A stretch of DNA of 60,521 nucleotides from the NCBI GenBank assembly GCA_024690695.1, contig JAILOS010000074.1, forward strand, positions 1-60,521, given 5' to 3'. Below the pieces are notes generated by a model. The model was given only the letters and a program-made list of their open reading frames with translations, was not told the origin of the DNA and ran no database searches. The translations under genes and the position numbers were made by a program. This document shows, piece after piece, positions 8,458 through 17,952 of the stretch. This DNA comes from Oscillospiraceae bacterium (lineage in GTDB: Bacteria > Bacillota_A > Clostridia > Oscillospirales > Oscillospiraceae). The stretch's first letter is position 1; each line of letters begins with the position of its first letter.

Positions 8458-11145
8458 TTATTTGCGCACGATCAGCACGCTGCGGGCCGGGACCTCGACG
8501 GTCCCCTCGACCGCGGCGCCGCCCTCCGGGAAGATCGTCTCGCCGTCGGACAGCAGCACCCAGGCGCCGCCCGGCAGCTCCTCGCTCACCGGCGTCTCAT
8601 TGGGGTTGATGAACGCATAGCCGACGGTCTGTCCGGCGCTCCAGTAGTTGACGGCGATCACGCTGCCGTCGAGGATCTCGGCGTTCACCTCGGCCTGCGT
8701 GAAGAAGGCGTTGGCCCTGCGCATCGCGATCAGCGCCTTGTAGGTCTGCATCATCTCGTAGGCCGGGCCGTCCGGATCGAGGCTGTCCCAGTCGAGGTTG
8801 TTCACCGCGTCGGAGGCGTTGTAGCTGTTTTCGTTGCCGCCCTTTGTGCGCAGCATCTCCTCGCCCGCGAGGAAGAAGGGCGTGCCGCGGCCGATCAGCA
8901 CGATCGTCGCGCCGAGGCGGTTCATCGCAAAGCGGGTTTCCTCGTCGGCGTCGGGGCAGCTGAAGGCCAGCTTGTCCCAGAGCGTGTTGTTGTCGTGGCA
9001 GGACATGTAGTTGATGACCATCGCGTCGCTGACGGACCAGTCGGCGATTTTGGCGTTGGCGCCGCCCCGGAGGCCGAAGATCACCTGGGCCGCGGTGCCC
9101 GGCCCGGCCTTGCCGTTGATATAGCCGGCGTAGTCCTTCTCAAACACGCTGCCCTTCAGCCCGTCGCGGATCACGTCGTTGAACACGGCGACAGAGCCGA
9201 TCGCGCCCTCCGAGCGGGTGATCTGCCGGATGTTCTGCTGGTTGGCCCGGAGCTTCGTGGGCAGCGGGCTGTCGCCGCCCGTCCAGCCCTCGCCGTAGAT
9301 CAGCGCGCGGGGGTTGACCGCGTGTACCGCGCTCTCGACCGCCTGCATCGTCTCCAGATCGTGCAGCGCCATCAGGTCGAAGCGGAAGCCGTCCAGCTTG
9401 TATTCGCTCGCCCAGTAGCTCACGCTGTCTACGATGTACTTGCGCACCATCGGCCGCTCGGACGCGAGCTCGTTGCCGCAGCCGCTGCCGTTGGCGGGAA
9501 GGCCGTTGACGAAGCGGTAATAGTAATAGGGAACGATCTTGTTCAGGTTGGAGTTGATGTCAAAGGTGTGGTTGTACACAACGTCCATCACAACGCCGAG
9601 CCCGTTTTCATGCAGGCTCTGCACCATCTGCTTGAACTCGTTCACGCGCACCTCGCCGTGCCAGGGGTCGGTGGAATAGCTGCCCTCGGGCGCGTTGTAG
9701 TTTTTCGGGTCATAGCCCCAGTTGAACTGCGGCTCGTCGGAGCTCTCGTCCACGGTGGCGTAGTCGTAGACCGGCTGCAGGTGGACGTGGGTGACGCCCA
9801 GCTCCTTCAGATAATCCAGACCCGCGGGCACGCCGAAGCGGTTGCGCAGGCCGGTCTCGGTGAAGGCCAGGTATTTGCCGGGATACTGCGAGCCCTCCAG
9901 CGCGTTGGAGAAGTCGCGCACGTGGACCTCCCAGATCACCGCCTCGCTGTAGCGGTCGATCCCGGTATACGGCTCGCTGTCGCGGAAGCCGGCCGGGTCG
10001 GTCAGCGCGAGGTCGAGCACCATGCCGCGGTTGCCGTTGACGCCGACGGAGCGCGCGTAGGGATCCACGGCCTCCTGCGTGCCGAGCGAGGTGGTCACGG
10101 CGTAGGTGTAATAGGTGCCGTGCCCGCAGTCGGCCTCCGCCGACCAGACGCCGCGCTCGCCGCGCGTCATCGGCAGGCACGCGAAGGCCTCGCCGCCGTC
10201 GCCGGCCTCAAAGAGCCGCAGCTCCACGGCGCTGGCCGTCGGCGCCCAGACCTTGAAGACGGTCTTGCCGCCGCGGATCACGGCGCCGAGGTCGTCGCCC
10301 TCGTAGGTGTATTCCTCGGCGAATTCCGGGCTGTCGAACAGCTCCGTCGGCACCGCGGGCGCCTCGCCGTAGCCCTCGAGCTCCACGCGGCAGATCCGGC
10401 TGAGGTCGATCGGCTCCGCCAGCGTGAGAACGCCCGAGGACGCCTCTTCGCCCAGCACGTCGAGCGACAGCACGCTCAGCTCCTCGCCGTCGGCGTACAC
10501 GTGCGCCGCGCTCAGCTCGTCAAAGCGCGCCGCGGGGCTGATCTGATAGCGGATCTGGTTCGGCGAGATGATGCCCGCCGTGGTAAAGATGCGGATCGGT
10601 TTCAAGGTAGCGCCACCGTCCTCGCTGACATACTGCATTTGATCGCCGGATTTCAGGTAGATCACGGTCTCCTCGCCGGTCAGGACCGCCCAGCGGTCGC
10701 CGTCGTAATCCTTTGTCGCGGAGCCCCAGGAGCTTCCGCCGGGCTCGCTGCAGCCGCGCCGGACGATGAAACCCACCTCGTCGACGGTCTCCGGTACGTT
10801 GAGTACGACCTTCCCGCCGTAGGCGCAGGGGTGGAACAGCTCGCCGTGCCCGGCCGCGTCGGGATACCAGACCCAGATATCGCAGGTCGCGAGGTCGGCG
10901 CCGGCGCGCGTCCAGTACAGCGTGAGCTGGCGCGTGCCCGGCTCGCGCGGGAGGCTGTATTCTTCGGCCGGCTCGGGCTCGGGCTCCGGGGTCGGCTCGG
11001 GGGTCATCTCCGGGATCGGCTCCGGGGTCTCGGCCGCCGCTTCGGGCTCCGGAGTCGGCTCCGGCTTCGGCCCGGCGCAGGCGCTCAGCAATCCGAGCAG
11101 CAGCGCCGCGGTCAGCAGCAGCGCCAGACATCTTGTCAGCTTCAT
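8458..11145 (-). CDS. Type I pullulanase, lipoprotein
   Basis: Alpha-1,6-debranching enzyme for pullulan, starch or glycogen branches (895 residues), anchored outside the membrane. The lipoprotein signal ends LLSACAG and is followed by a Glu/Pro linker. A starch-binding-like N-terminal domain (about residues 75-190) and a CBM48-like region precede the GH13 barrel. The pullulanase signature FNWGYDP is near 473, with GH13 regions DVVYNHT (518), GFRFDLMAL (585), YGEGWTGG (615) and SCHDNNTLWDK (713). An upstream GTG would add three residues, but AGGTG lies six bases before the ATG at 11145, so that start is used. It is a single gene with its own promoter and terminator, and probably feeds extracellular starch use. 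Confidence 0.92.
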   Translation of the reverse strand: MKLTRCLALLLTAALLLGLLSACAGPKPEPTPEPEAAAETPEPIPEMTPEPTPEPEPEPAEEYSLPREPGTRQLTLYWTRAGADLATCDIWVWYPDAAGHGELFHPCAYGGKVVLNVPETVDEVGFIVRRGCSEPGGSSWGSATKDYDGDRWAVLTGEETVIYLKSGDQMQYVSEDGGATLKPIRIFTTAGIISPNQIRYQISPAARFDELSAAHVYADGEELSVLSLDVLGEEASSGVLTLAEPIDLSRICRVELEGYGEAPAVPTELFDSPEFAEEYTYEGDDLGAVIRGGKTVFKVWAPTASAVELRLFEAGDGGEAFACLPMTRGERGVWSAEADCGHGTYYTYAVTTSLGTQEAVDPYARSVGVNGNRGMVLDLALTDPAGFRDSEPYTGIDRYSEAVIWEVHVRDFSNALEGSQYPGKYLAFTETGLRNRFGVPAGLDYLKELGVTHVHLQPVYDYATVDESSDEPQFNWGYDPKNYNAPEGSYSTDPWHGEVRVNEFKQMVQSLHENGLGVVMDVVYNHTFDINSNLNKIVPYYYYRFVNGLPANGSGCGNELASERPMVRKYIVDSVSYWASEYKLDGFRFDLMALHDLETMQAVESAVHAVNPRALIYGEGWTGGDSPLPTKLRANQQNIRQITRSEGAIGSVAVFNDVIRDGLKGSVFEKDYAGYINGKAGPGTAAQVIFGLRGGANAKIADWSVSDAMVINYMSCHDNNTLWDKLAFSCPDADEETRFAMNRLGATIVLIGRGTPFFLAGEEMLRTKGGNENSYNASDAVNNLDWDSLDPDGPAYEMMQTYKALIAMRRANAFFTQAEVNAEILDGSVIAVNYWSAGQTVGYAFINPNETPVSEELPGGAWVLLSDGETIFPEGGAAVEGTVEVPARSVLIVRK

Positions 11146-11178
11146 AAGGAACACCTCGTCTCTTGTTTGGTTAAAAAT

Positions 11179-11207
11179 ATCGTATCATTTTTGCGCCTGA
11201 CAGTCAA
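11179..11207 (-). promoter_or_regulatory. Promoter of the pullulanase gene
   Basis: On the minus strand: TTGACT, 17-bp spacer, TACGAT (plus-strand 11202-11207 and 11179-11184), 33 bases before the start codon. Confidence 0.75.
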
Positions 11208-11261
11208 GAAGCGGGTCGGCCTCCGCCCGTATTTTTCAGACCGGGAAAACGCACGGCAGAC

Positions 11262-11290
11262 TTGCGGCAGGGGACGCCGCGTGATATAAT
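11262..11290 (+). promoter_or_regulatory. Promoter of the leucine-rich-repeat protein gene
   Basis: TTGCGG, 17-bp spacer, perfect TATAAT (11285-11290) with an extended TGN element just upstream. The transcript leader would be about 118 bases; I see no recognised riboswitch in it. Confidence 0.75.
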
Positions 11291-11415
11291 AGAATTACAT
11301 TATTTTACACTGATTAATAGACAAAATTGACAACCGGAAAAAAGAAGGCAGGCCCCCTGCCGTGCGCAAGGGACCACGGACGCAGAATGAACCGTTTAAA
11401 AGGAGGTCATACCAC

Positions 11416-14400
11416 ATGACGAAGCGTTTGTTCAGTCTTTTTCTGGCCTTTTCCCTCTGCCTCACGCTGCTCCCGGCAGCTTTCGCCGAGTCTCCCGAGA
11501 CCGCGGAGGAAGAGGACGTCCCGCTGATCGAGCTCGTCGAGCCCGACGCGGAGGAAGTGGAAGCGGACGACATCGCGCTTATTGAAGCTCCGGAGCTGAC
11601 GCCGGACCTGGGAGAGACGGAAGCCTCTCCGGCGTGGACCCGGCCCTGGGCTTCGGAGTTGGTCGAGGCCGTCAAGGCCGTCAGGGCCTTTACCGCCGCC
11701 GTGCCCGGCGAGCCCGACGCCGAGCTGATGGAGTACAGCGGCACGCTGGGCGGCGCGAGCTGGACGCTGAACGGTGAAGGTCTGCTGATGATCAAAGGCA
11801 CCGGTACGATCCCAGATTACACCCAAACCCAGCACCCGAGCTTCTTCAGCTACAGAAGCATGATCAAAAGCATCATGGTCGACAGCAGAATCACCGGCAT
11901 CGGCTCTTACGCCTTCCTCGGTCTGGTCAACGTGACGAAGGTCACGGGCTGCGACAGCATCAAATACCTCAACGAAGGGGCGTTTTCCGCCTGCACGAAT
12001 CTAAAATCGGTCTCGCTGGGCAACCAGCTGGAGACGATCCACGCGGGAGCCTTTATGGTTTGCCCCGCCCTCGGAAGCGTTCGGATCCCGGCGACTGTGA
12101 CGTGCATCGAGGACGGCGCCTTTCTCGAATGCGAGGCGCTGGCTGCCGTCAACGTAGACTCCGGGAACAAGACCTATAAGAGCAACAGCGGCGTCCTGTA
12201 TACGAAGGACGGCAAGAACCTCCTCTTCTGCCCCTATGCGAAAGCCGGCGCGTACACCGTCATCAACGGCGCAACGACGATCAAAGCGGGCGCCTTTACC
12301 GACTGTACGCAGCTGACGGGCGTCACGATCCCGAGCAGCGTGACGACCATCGAGTCGCTGGCCTTCACCGGCTGCAGCCTGCTGACGGGCGTCAAGATCC
12401 CGGCGAACGTGACGGACCTCGCGACCGCCGCCTTCTGTGACAACGCGGCGCTGGCGGAGTTCACGGTCGATTCGGCCAATACGGCCTATAAGAGCGTAAA
12501 CGGCGTCGTTTTCACGAAAAACGGCAAGACGCTCCTCCTCTACCCCACCGCCAAAAGCGGAAGCTACACGATCCCCGCCGGCGTGACGACCGTTGCAGAC
12601 TTCGCTTTCATGTACTGCCCGAAGCTCTCCGGCATTACGATCCCGAACGGCGTGACGACGATCGGAAGCCTCGCCTTTGCGGGAGACAACGGGATCAGAT
12701 CCGTTACGATCCCGGACAACGTGCTGCAGCTCGGTGATGGCATCTTTACCGAATGCCGCAATCTGAACAGCGCCGTGGTCGGCACGGGCGTGAAGGTGCT
12801 GGCCCCGCAGACGTTTTACAACTGCACGGGACTGAAGACCGTCACCCTGGCGGACACGCTCGACGGCATCGGTCTCGAGGCCTTTTACAACTGCAGCTGG
12901 CTGGAATCGATCACCTTCCCGAAGAACCTGCGCGCCATCGGCGACGGGGCCTTTCTCGGCTGCACCAAGCTCACCGAAATCGAGATCCCTGCCAGCGTGC
13001 TCTATTTCGGCGAAGCCTCCTTCGCCCAATGCGCCAAGCTGGTCGACGTCCGCTTGCCGGCGAACTTGACGGCTGTTCCGGCCAACTGCTTCAATCAGTG
13101 CACCGATCTGAAGGAGATCACGATTCCCGACACCGTGAAAACGATCGGCGCCTACGCGTTCCAGAACTGCAGCGTTCTGGCCACGGTCAACCTGGGAACC
13201 GGCGTTTCGGTCCTTGAAGAAGGCGCCTTTGACGGGTGCAAAAAAATTGCCCGCATCGCCCTCCCGGACAGCGTGACGACCATCGGAACCTACGCCTTCA
13301 GAAACTGCGAACGTCTCGCGGAAATCAACCTTCCGTACGGGCTGACGATCATCGACGGCGCCGCGTTCTTCGGCTGCAGAAGCCTTGCCGCCATAGAACT
13401 CCCGAACAGCTTGACGACCATCGGAATGAGCGCGTTTTCCGGGTGCAGCAGCCTCACGAGCATCGTCATCCCGGACAGCGTGACGGAGCTTGGACCTTCG
13501 GCGTTCTACGAATGCACCCGGCTGAGAGACGTCCGCATCGGCAGCGGCGTTACGGTACTCCGCAAATATGTTTTTGAAAAATGCGACCTGTCAAGCATCG
13601 CCATTCCGGCGACGGTCAGGAAGCTCGAATACGGCGTTTTCTTCGGAAACTACAGCCTGAAGGGCATTCTCTTTATGGGCGAGCCTCCGGAGTTTCACGA
13701 GCAAACATTCATCTACATCACCGCAAATGTCGGCTACTACGAGGGCAAGGGCTGGACGGAGGAGCACTTCCAGAACTACGGCGGCCACCTGACCTGGATG
13801 CCGTATACCGAAGTCAGCGCTCCGGTGCTGACCGAGGCCTTCAACAGCGCCACCGGCGTCCGCGTGAGCTGGCAGCCGGTGGAGGGCGCGACGGGCTATA
13901 ACGTCCTGCGCAAGAACCTGACGAAGAACGAGACCGAGTTTACCTTCGTCGGCTCGACGGCGGAGCCGACCTACATCGACAAGTCCGCCGTTTCGGCCAG
14001 CCGCTACACCTATACCGTTCAGGCGCGCGACGCGATGGGCTTCCCGGGTGAATACGACGAGACCGGGCGCACCTGCACCTACATTGCCAAAGCGGATATC
14101 ACCGGTATCACCGTGACCGACGAGGGCGTGAAGCTCACCTGGTCCAAGCCCGCAGGCGCGAAAAACTTCCGCGTGATGCGCCGGGTCGACGGCGTTGCGA
14201 AGTGGACGGTGCTCGACGTCGTGCTCGGCAACGAGTATCTTGACACGACCGCCGAGGTCGGCGTGAAGTACTGGTACACGGTCCGCGGCGTGTCGCTGGA
14301 CAACACGGTCGTCATCAACTCCTACAACGGCACGGGCTGGAGCATGAAGCCGCTGGAGAAGCCGGTCCTCACAGAGGCCTTCAACAGCGCGACCGGTGTG

Positions 14401-14901
14401 CGCGTGAGCTGGCAGCCGGTCGAAGGCGCGGTGAAATACTTTGTGCTGCGCAAGAATGTGACGCTCGGCGAAACGGAGTGGAAACAAGTCCACTGGACTC
14501 CGGATGAATGCACGTGGATCGACACGAGAGCGAAATCTTCGAACCGCTACACCTACACGGTCGTCTGCGTCGACTCGAACAACCGCTACTGCAGCGCGCA
14601 GGGCGCTCCGCGCACCTGCACCTACATCGCGATGGCGAAGATCACCGAGATCAAGGGCACCGACGAGGGCGTGAGCCTCATCTGGGAAAAGCCCGCGGGC
14701 GCGAAGAATTTCCGCGTCTTCCGCAAGGTCGACGGCGAGGACAAGTGGACGGCGCTGACGGACGTGCTCGGCAACGAATACCTCGACACGACCGCCGAGG
14801 TCGGCGTGAAGTACTGGTACACGGTCCGGGCGATCACGATGGACGGCAGGATGTACATCAATTCCTACAACAGCTACGGCTGGAGCGTGACGCGGAAGTA
14901 A
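11416..14901 (+). CDS. Secreted BspA-type leucine-rich-repeat protein with four FN3-like modules
   Basis: Predicted surface or secreted adhesin of 1161 residues. The signal peptide ends AFAES near residue 24 and is followed by an acidic linker. Around 25 BspA/LRR_5 repeats cover residues about 110-790, with recurring units such as IPDSVTTIGTYAFRNC and two GVLYTKDGKNLLFCP-type insertions. Four beta-sandwich, FN3-like modules follow (about 805-1161) in two alternating pairs: type A (VLTEAFNSATGVRVSWQPVEG) and type B (PAGAKNFRV, VGVKYWYTVR, NSYNSYGWSV). No sortase motif or membrane anchor is present, so retention may depend on the modules. AGGAGGT lies eight bases before the ATG. The same A/B modules recur at 16.6-17.9 kb. 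Confidence 0.88.
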   Translation: MTKRLFSLFLAFSLCLTLLPAAFAESPETAEEEDVPLIELVEPDAEEVEADDIALIEAPELTPDLGETEASPAWTRPWASELVEAVKAVRAFTAAVPGEPDAELMEYSGTLGGASWTLNGEGLLMIKGTGTIPDYTQTQHPSFFSYRSMIKSIMVDSRITGIGSYAFLGLVNVTKVTGCDSIKYLNEGAFSACTNLKSVSLGNQLETIHAGAFMVCPALGSVRIPATVTCIEDGAFLECEALAAVNVDSGNKTYKSNSGVLYTKDGKNLLFCPYAKAGAYTVINGATTIKAGAFTDCTQLTGVTIPSSVTTIESLAFTGCSLLTGVKIPANVTDLATAAFCDNAALAEFTVDSANTAYKSVNGVVFTKNGKTLLLYPTAKSGSYTIPAGVTTVADFAFMYCPKLSGITIPNGVTTIGSLAFAGDNGIRSVTIPDNVLQLGDGIFTECRNLNSAVVGTGVKVLAPQTFYNCTGLKTVTLADTLDGIGLEAFYNCSWLESITFPKNLRAIGDGAFLGCTKLTEIEIPASVLYFGEASFAQCAKLVDVRLPANLTAVPANCFNQCTDLKEITIPDTVKTIGAYAFQNCSVLATVNLGTGVSVLEEGAFDGCKKIARIALPDSVTTIGTYAFRNCERLAEINLPYGLTIIDGAAFFGCRSLAAIELPNSLTTIGMSAFSGCSSLTSIVIPDSVTELGPSAFYECTRLRDVRIGSGVTVLRKYVFEKCDLSSIAIPATVRKLEYGVFFGNYSLKGILFMGEPPEFHEQTFIYITANVGYYEGKGWTEEHFQNYGGHLTWMPYTEVSAPVLTEAFNSATGVRVSWQPVEGATGYNVLRKNLTKNETEFTFVGSTAEPTYIDKSAVSASRYTYTVQARDAMGFPGEYDETGRTCTYIAKADITGITVTDEGVKLTWSKPAGAKNFRVMRRVDGVAKWTVLDVVLGNEYLDTTAEVGVKYWYTVRGVSLDNTVVINSYNGTGWSMKPLEKPVLTEAFNSATGVRVSWQPVEGAVKYFVLRKNVTLGETEWKQVHWTPDECTWIDTRAKSSNRYTYTVVCVDSNNRYCSAQGAPRTCTYIAMAKITEIKGTDEGVSLIWEKPAGAKNFRVFRKVDGEDKWTALTDVLGNEYLDTTAEVGVKYWYTVRAITMDGRMYINSYNSYGWSVTRK

Positions 14902-14919
14902 TGCTCGAATCATAGAGCC

Positions 14920-14966
14920 CGGGCGGGCGCGAGGTTTCTTTGAAGCCTCGCGCCCGCCCGCGTTTT
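14920..14966 (+). terminator. Terminator after the LRR protein gene
   Basis: Very strong 15-bp GC-rich stem (14920-14934 with 14946-14960), 11-base loop, then CGTTTT. It separates this gene from the next promoter. Confidence 0.9.
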
Positions 14967-15005
14967 GTGCGCAAGCCCCGCCTCCGCCGCCTCGCGCGGC
15001 CGCAG

Positions 15006-15034
15006 TTGACAATTCCCGAAAAGCATCTTATTAT
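15006..15034 (+). promoter_or_regulatory. Promoter of the flippase operon
   Basis: Perfect TTGACA (15006-15011), 17-bp spacer, TATTAT (15029-15034), 39 bases before the flippase start. Confidence 0.8.
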
Positions 15035-15072
15035 AAAGTGTCGGATTATGACCGCGGGGAGGAGGGAACAGC

Positions 15073-16557
15073 GTGAAAGAACAGCGATCGATCCGGAAAA
15101 ACGTCGTGATGAACGCGATCCTCACGGCGTCCTCCGTGGTTTTCCCGCTTATCACCTTCCCCTACACCGCGCGCACGCTGCTGCCCGAGGGCAACGGCAA
15201 ACTGACCTTCGCCTCGGCGATCGTGGCTTACTTCATCATGGCCTCGCAGCTCGGCATCCCGACCTACGGCATCCGCGCCTGCGCCCGCGTGCGCGACGAC
15301 CGCGAGGCGCTCAGCCGCACGGTGCAGGAGCTGCTGCGCGTGCAGCTCGTCACCTGCCTCGTCAGCTGTCTGCTGTACGTTCTGGCCGTGCTCGGCATCC
15401 CGCGCCTGCGCGAAGACAGGCTGCTGTTTGCGATCCTCGGCCTGTCGATCGTGCTCAACGCGATCGGCGCGGAGTGGCTTTATCAGGCGCTGGAGGAATA
15501 CGCCTACATCACGGTCCGCTCGGTGGTCTTCAAGCTGCTGGCGCTGATCCCGATGTTCCTGCTGATCCACAAGCCCGAGGACTACGTGATCTACGGCTGC
15601 ATCAGCCTCTTCGCGTCCTCGGCCTCGTATATCCTGAACTTCGTCAATCTCCGCAGGCACGTCGATCTGCGGCCGAGGAAGGATCTGCAGCCCCGCCGGC
15701 ACGTGAAGATGATCTTCGTCTTTTTCGCGATGTCGGTCGCGACGGTGATCTACACGAACCTCGACAACGTCATGCTCGGCTTCATGACCGACGACAGCAT
15801 GGTCGAGTACTACGGCTCCTCGGTAAAGATCAAAAACATCCTCGTCAGTCTGATCACCTCGGCCGGCGCCGTGCTGCTGCCGCGGGCGTCCTATTACGCC
15901 GAAACCGGCCTGATGGACGAGTTCTGGCGCATTCTGAAAAAGGTCATGCACTTTATCGTGATGGCCGCGCTGCCGCTGGCGCTGTATTTCGGCCTCTTCG
16001 CGGAGGAGACGATCCGCTTCCTGCCCGGAGAAGCCTACGAGGGCGCGATCCGGCCGATGCAGATCATCATGCCGACGATGCTGCTGATCGGCGTGACCAA
16101 CGTCCTCGGCATCCAGACGATGGTCCCGATGGGCATGGAAAAGCAGGTGCTCGGCTCCGAGATCGCCGGCGCGCTGACGGATTTCGGGCTCAACCTGCTG
16201 CTGATCCCGCGTTACGGGGCCGCCGGCGCCGCGCTCGGCACCCTGGCCGCCGAGGCCGTCGTGCTGCTGTGGCAGCTTGCCGCGATGCGCGCGCTGGGCT
16301 ATCAGGTCTTCGCCGAGACGCCGTTCGGAAAGCTCCTGCTCGCCGCCGCGCTCGCCTTCGGCGCGTCCTTCTGGGTGAAGAGCCTGGGGCTCGCCCCCTT
16401 CCCGGCGCTGCTGCTGTCGGCGCTGCTGTTCTTCGGCGTATACGCCGCGTTCCTGCTCGCCGCGGGCGACGCGCTGCTGCGCTCGCTTGCCGCCGAGCTT
16501 CTGCAAAAAACCGGCCTTCGCCGCCGCGCCGGACCCGGCGCGGACGGGAAGGCGTGA
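15073..16557 (+). CDS. Wzx-like polysaccharide flippase (MOP superfamily)
   Basis: Integral membrane protein of 494 residues in the RfbX/Wzx part of the MOP superfamily, which moves lipid-linked sugars across the membrane. It has 12-14 hydrophobic segments. The N terminus carries the family motif PLITFPYTARTLLPEGNGK, and ANVMLGF-like text (NLDNVMLGFMTDD) is near residue 235. The GTG start has a GGGGAGGAGGG ribosome site. No glycosyltransferase or polymerase gene is nearby, so the cargo is unknown. It is followed by the FN3-module protein after 16 bases, which suggests a surface-assembly role in the same operon. Confidence 0.87.
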   Translation: MKEQRSIRKNVVMNAILTASSVVFPLITFPYTARTLLPEGNGKLTFASAIVAYFIMASQLGIPTYGIRACARVRDDREALSRTVQELLRVQLVTCLVSCLLYVLAVLGIPRLREDRLLFAILGLSIVLNAIGAEWLYQALEEYAYITVRSVVFKLLALIPMFLLIHKPEDYVIYGCISLFASSASYILNFVNLRRHVDLRPRKDLQPRRHVKMIFVFFAMSVATVIYTNLDNVMLGFMTDDSMVEYYGSSVKIKNILVSLITSAGAVLLPRASYYAETGLMDEFWRILKKVMHFIVMAALPLALYFGLFAEETIRFLPGEAYEGAIRPMQIIMPTMLLIGVTNVLGIQTMVPMGMEKQVLGSEIAGALTDFGLNLLLIPRYGAAGAALGTLAAEAVVLLWQLAAMRALGYQVFAETPFGKLLLAAALAFGASFWVKSLGLAPFPALLLSALLFFGVYAAFLLAAGDALLRSLAAELLQKTGLRRRAGPGADGKA

Positions 16558-16573
16558 CGGGAGGTCACCTCTT

Positions 16574-17896
16574 ATGGGAAACAATTACTATCAGGAGCCT
16601 GTGCCCCCGGCGCCGCCTGCCGAACCGCCGAGGAAAAAGGGCGTGTCTCCGGCCGTCGTCGTGCTGATCGTGCTGCTTATTCTGGCCATTCTGGCCGGCG
16701 TCGCCTGGCTGCTGTTCGGAGATTCGATCGAGTGGCCCTGGGCGGAAGAGGACGAGGACTCGCTTCCCACACGGGAGACGGTCGACGTCGGCAAGGGCGG
16801 CAAGCGGATGTCCGCCCCGGAGCTGACCGAGGCGACCAACGTCGTCGACGGCGTGCGCGTGAGTTGGAAGGCCGTGGAGGGTGCGGAGAATTACCGCGTG
16901 CTGCGCAAGACCCTCAGCGATGGGAGCGAAGACGACTGGGAGCCGGTCGGCGACACCGCGGAGCTCAGTCTGGTGGACGGCAGCGCCCGCTCAGCCTCGC
17001 GCTACGCCTACACCGTCGTGGTTCTGAGCGCGGACGGGCGGCGGGAGCTCAGCGACTTTGACACGACGGGCCGCGTCTGCACCTATATCGCCGCGCCGAA
17101 GATCACCGGCTCGGAGAGCCGGGTCGACGGTCTGCTGCTTCAGTGGTCGAAGCCCGCCGGGGCCAAAAACTTCCGCGTTTTCAAGCAGAACCAGCAGGGC
17201 GAATGGGAGCCGGCGGCCGACGTGACGGACACGAGCTGGCTGGACGCCTCGGCGGAGATCGGCGTGAAGTACTGGTACACGGTGCGCGTACTGAATCAGG
17301 CCGGGGACATGTACATCAGCTCCTACAATTCCTACGGCTGGAGCGCGATCCGCAATCCGCTGCCGAAGCTGACCGAGGCGGTGAACACGGTCAGCGGCGT
17401 GCGGCTGAACTGGGAGGCCGTGGAGGGCGCGAAGAGCTACCGCGTGCTGCGCAGGCTCGAGAGCGAGAAGGAATGGACGCTGCTCGGCGAGACGACCGAG
17501 GCCACCTATCTGGACGAGAGCGCCGTCAGCGCCGAACGCTACTGCTACACCGTCGAGTTCGTCGACGGGAAGAACATGCTCCGCCGCGATCTGCGCGACG
17601 AGGTCGGCCGCGTCTGCACCTTCATCGCGGCCCCGAAGATCACCTCCATCCGCAGCGAGGCCAAGGGCGTCGCGCTGGAGTGGAGCGTCCCCGCGGGCGC
17701 GAAGAACTTCCGCGTCTTCCGCAAGACCGAGGACGGCGAGTGGACGGCGATCGGCGAGGGCACCTTCTCCAGCTATCTGGACACGACCGCCGAAAAGGGC
17801 GTGAAGTACTGGTACACGGTGCGCGCGCTGAATCTGGCGGGAGACATGTACATCAGCTCCTACAATTCCTACGGCTGGAGCGTGACGAAGGAATAA
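16574..17896 (+). CDS. Membrane-anchored protein with four FN3-like modules
   Basis: Protein of 440 residues with a Pro-rich cytoplasmic tip (residues 1-23), one transmembrane helix (about 26-48), an acidic stalk, then four FN3-like modules (about 80-440). The modules alternate A, B, A, B exactly as in the C-terminal region of the LRR protein at 11.4-14.9 kb. Shared type-B phrases are PAGAKNFRVF, GVKYWYTVR and SYNSYGWS; both proteins end on the same type-B module. GGGAGG lies before the ATG at 16574. It is a plausible display partner or paralogous adhesin. The ligand is unknown. Confidence 0.85.
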   Translation: MGNNYYQEPVPPAPPAEPPRKKGVSPAVVVLIVLLILAILAGVAWLLFGDSIEWPWAEEDEDSLPTRETVDVGKGGKRMSAPELTEATNVVDGVRVSWKAVEGAENYRVLRKTLSDGSEDDWEPVGDTAELSLVDGSARSASRYAYTVVVLSADGRRELSDFDTTGRVCTYIAAPKITGSESRVDGLLLQWSKPAGAKNFRVFKQNQQGEWEPAADVTDTSWLDASAEIGVKYWYTVRVLNQAGDMYISSYNSYGWSAIRNPLPKLTEAVNTVSGVRLNWEAVEGAKSYRVLRRLESEKEWTLLGETTEATYLDESAVSAERYCYTVEFVDGKNMLRRDLRDEVGRVCTFIAAPKITSIRSEAKGVALEWSVPAGAKNFRVFRKTEDGEWTAIGEGTFSSYLDTTAEKGVKYWYTVRALNLAGDMYISSYNSYGWSVTKE

Positions 17897-17952
17897 GGAA
17901 CTTTTTCCGCGCGCCGGCGTCTGACTCTCAGACAACACGGGAGGTGTTCATC

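Noticed and set aside
8146..11289. Open frame of 1047 codons on the plus strand over the pullulanase gene
   Set aside because: Opposite-strand shadow; the pullulanase motifs, promoter and terminator all support the minus strand.
16574..17896. The FN3-module protein as a polysaccharide-active enzyme
   Set aside because: All of the extracellular part is accounted for by four beta-sandwich modules; no catalytic domain is left.
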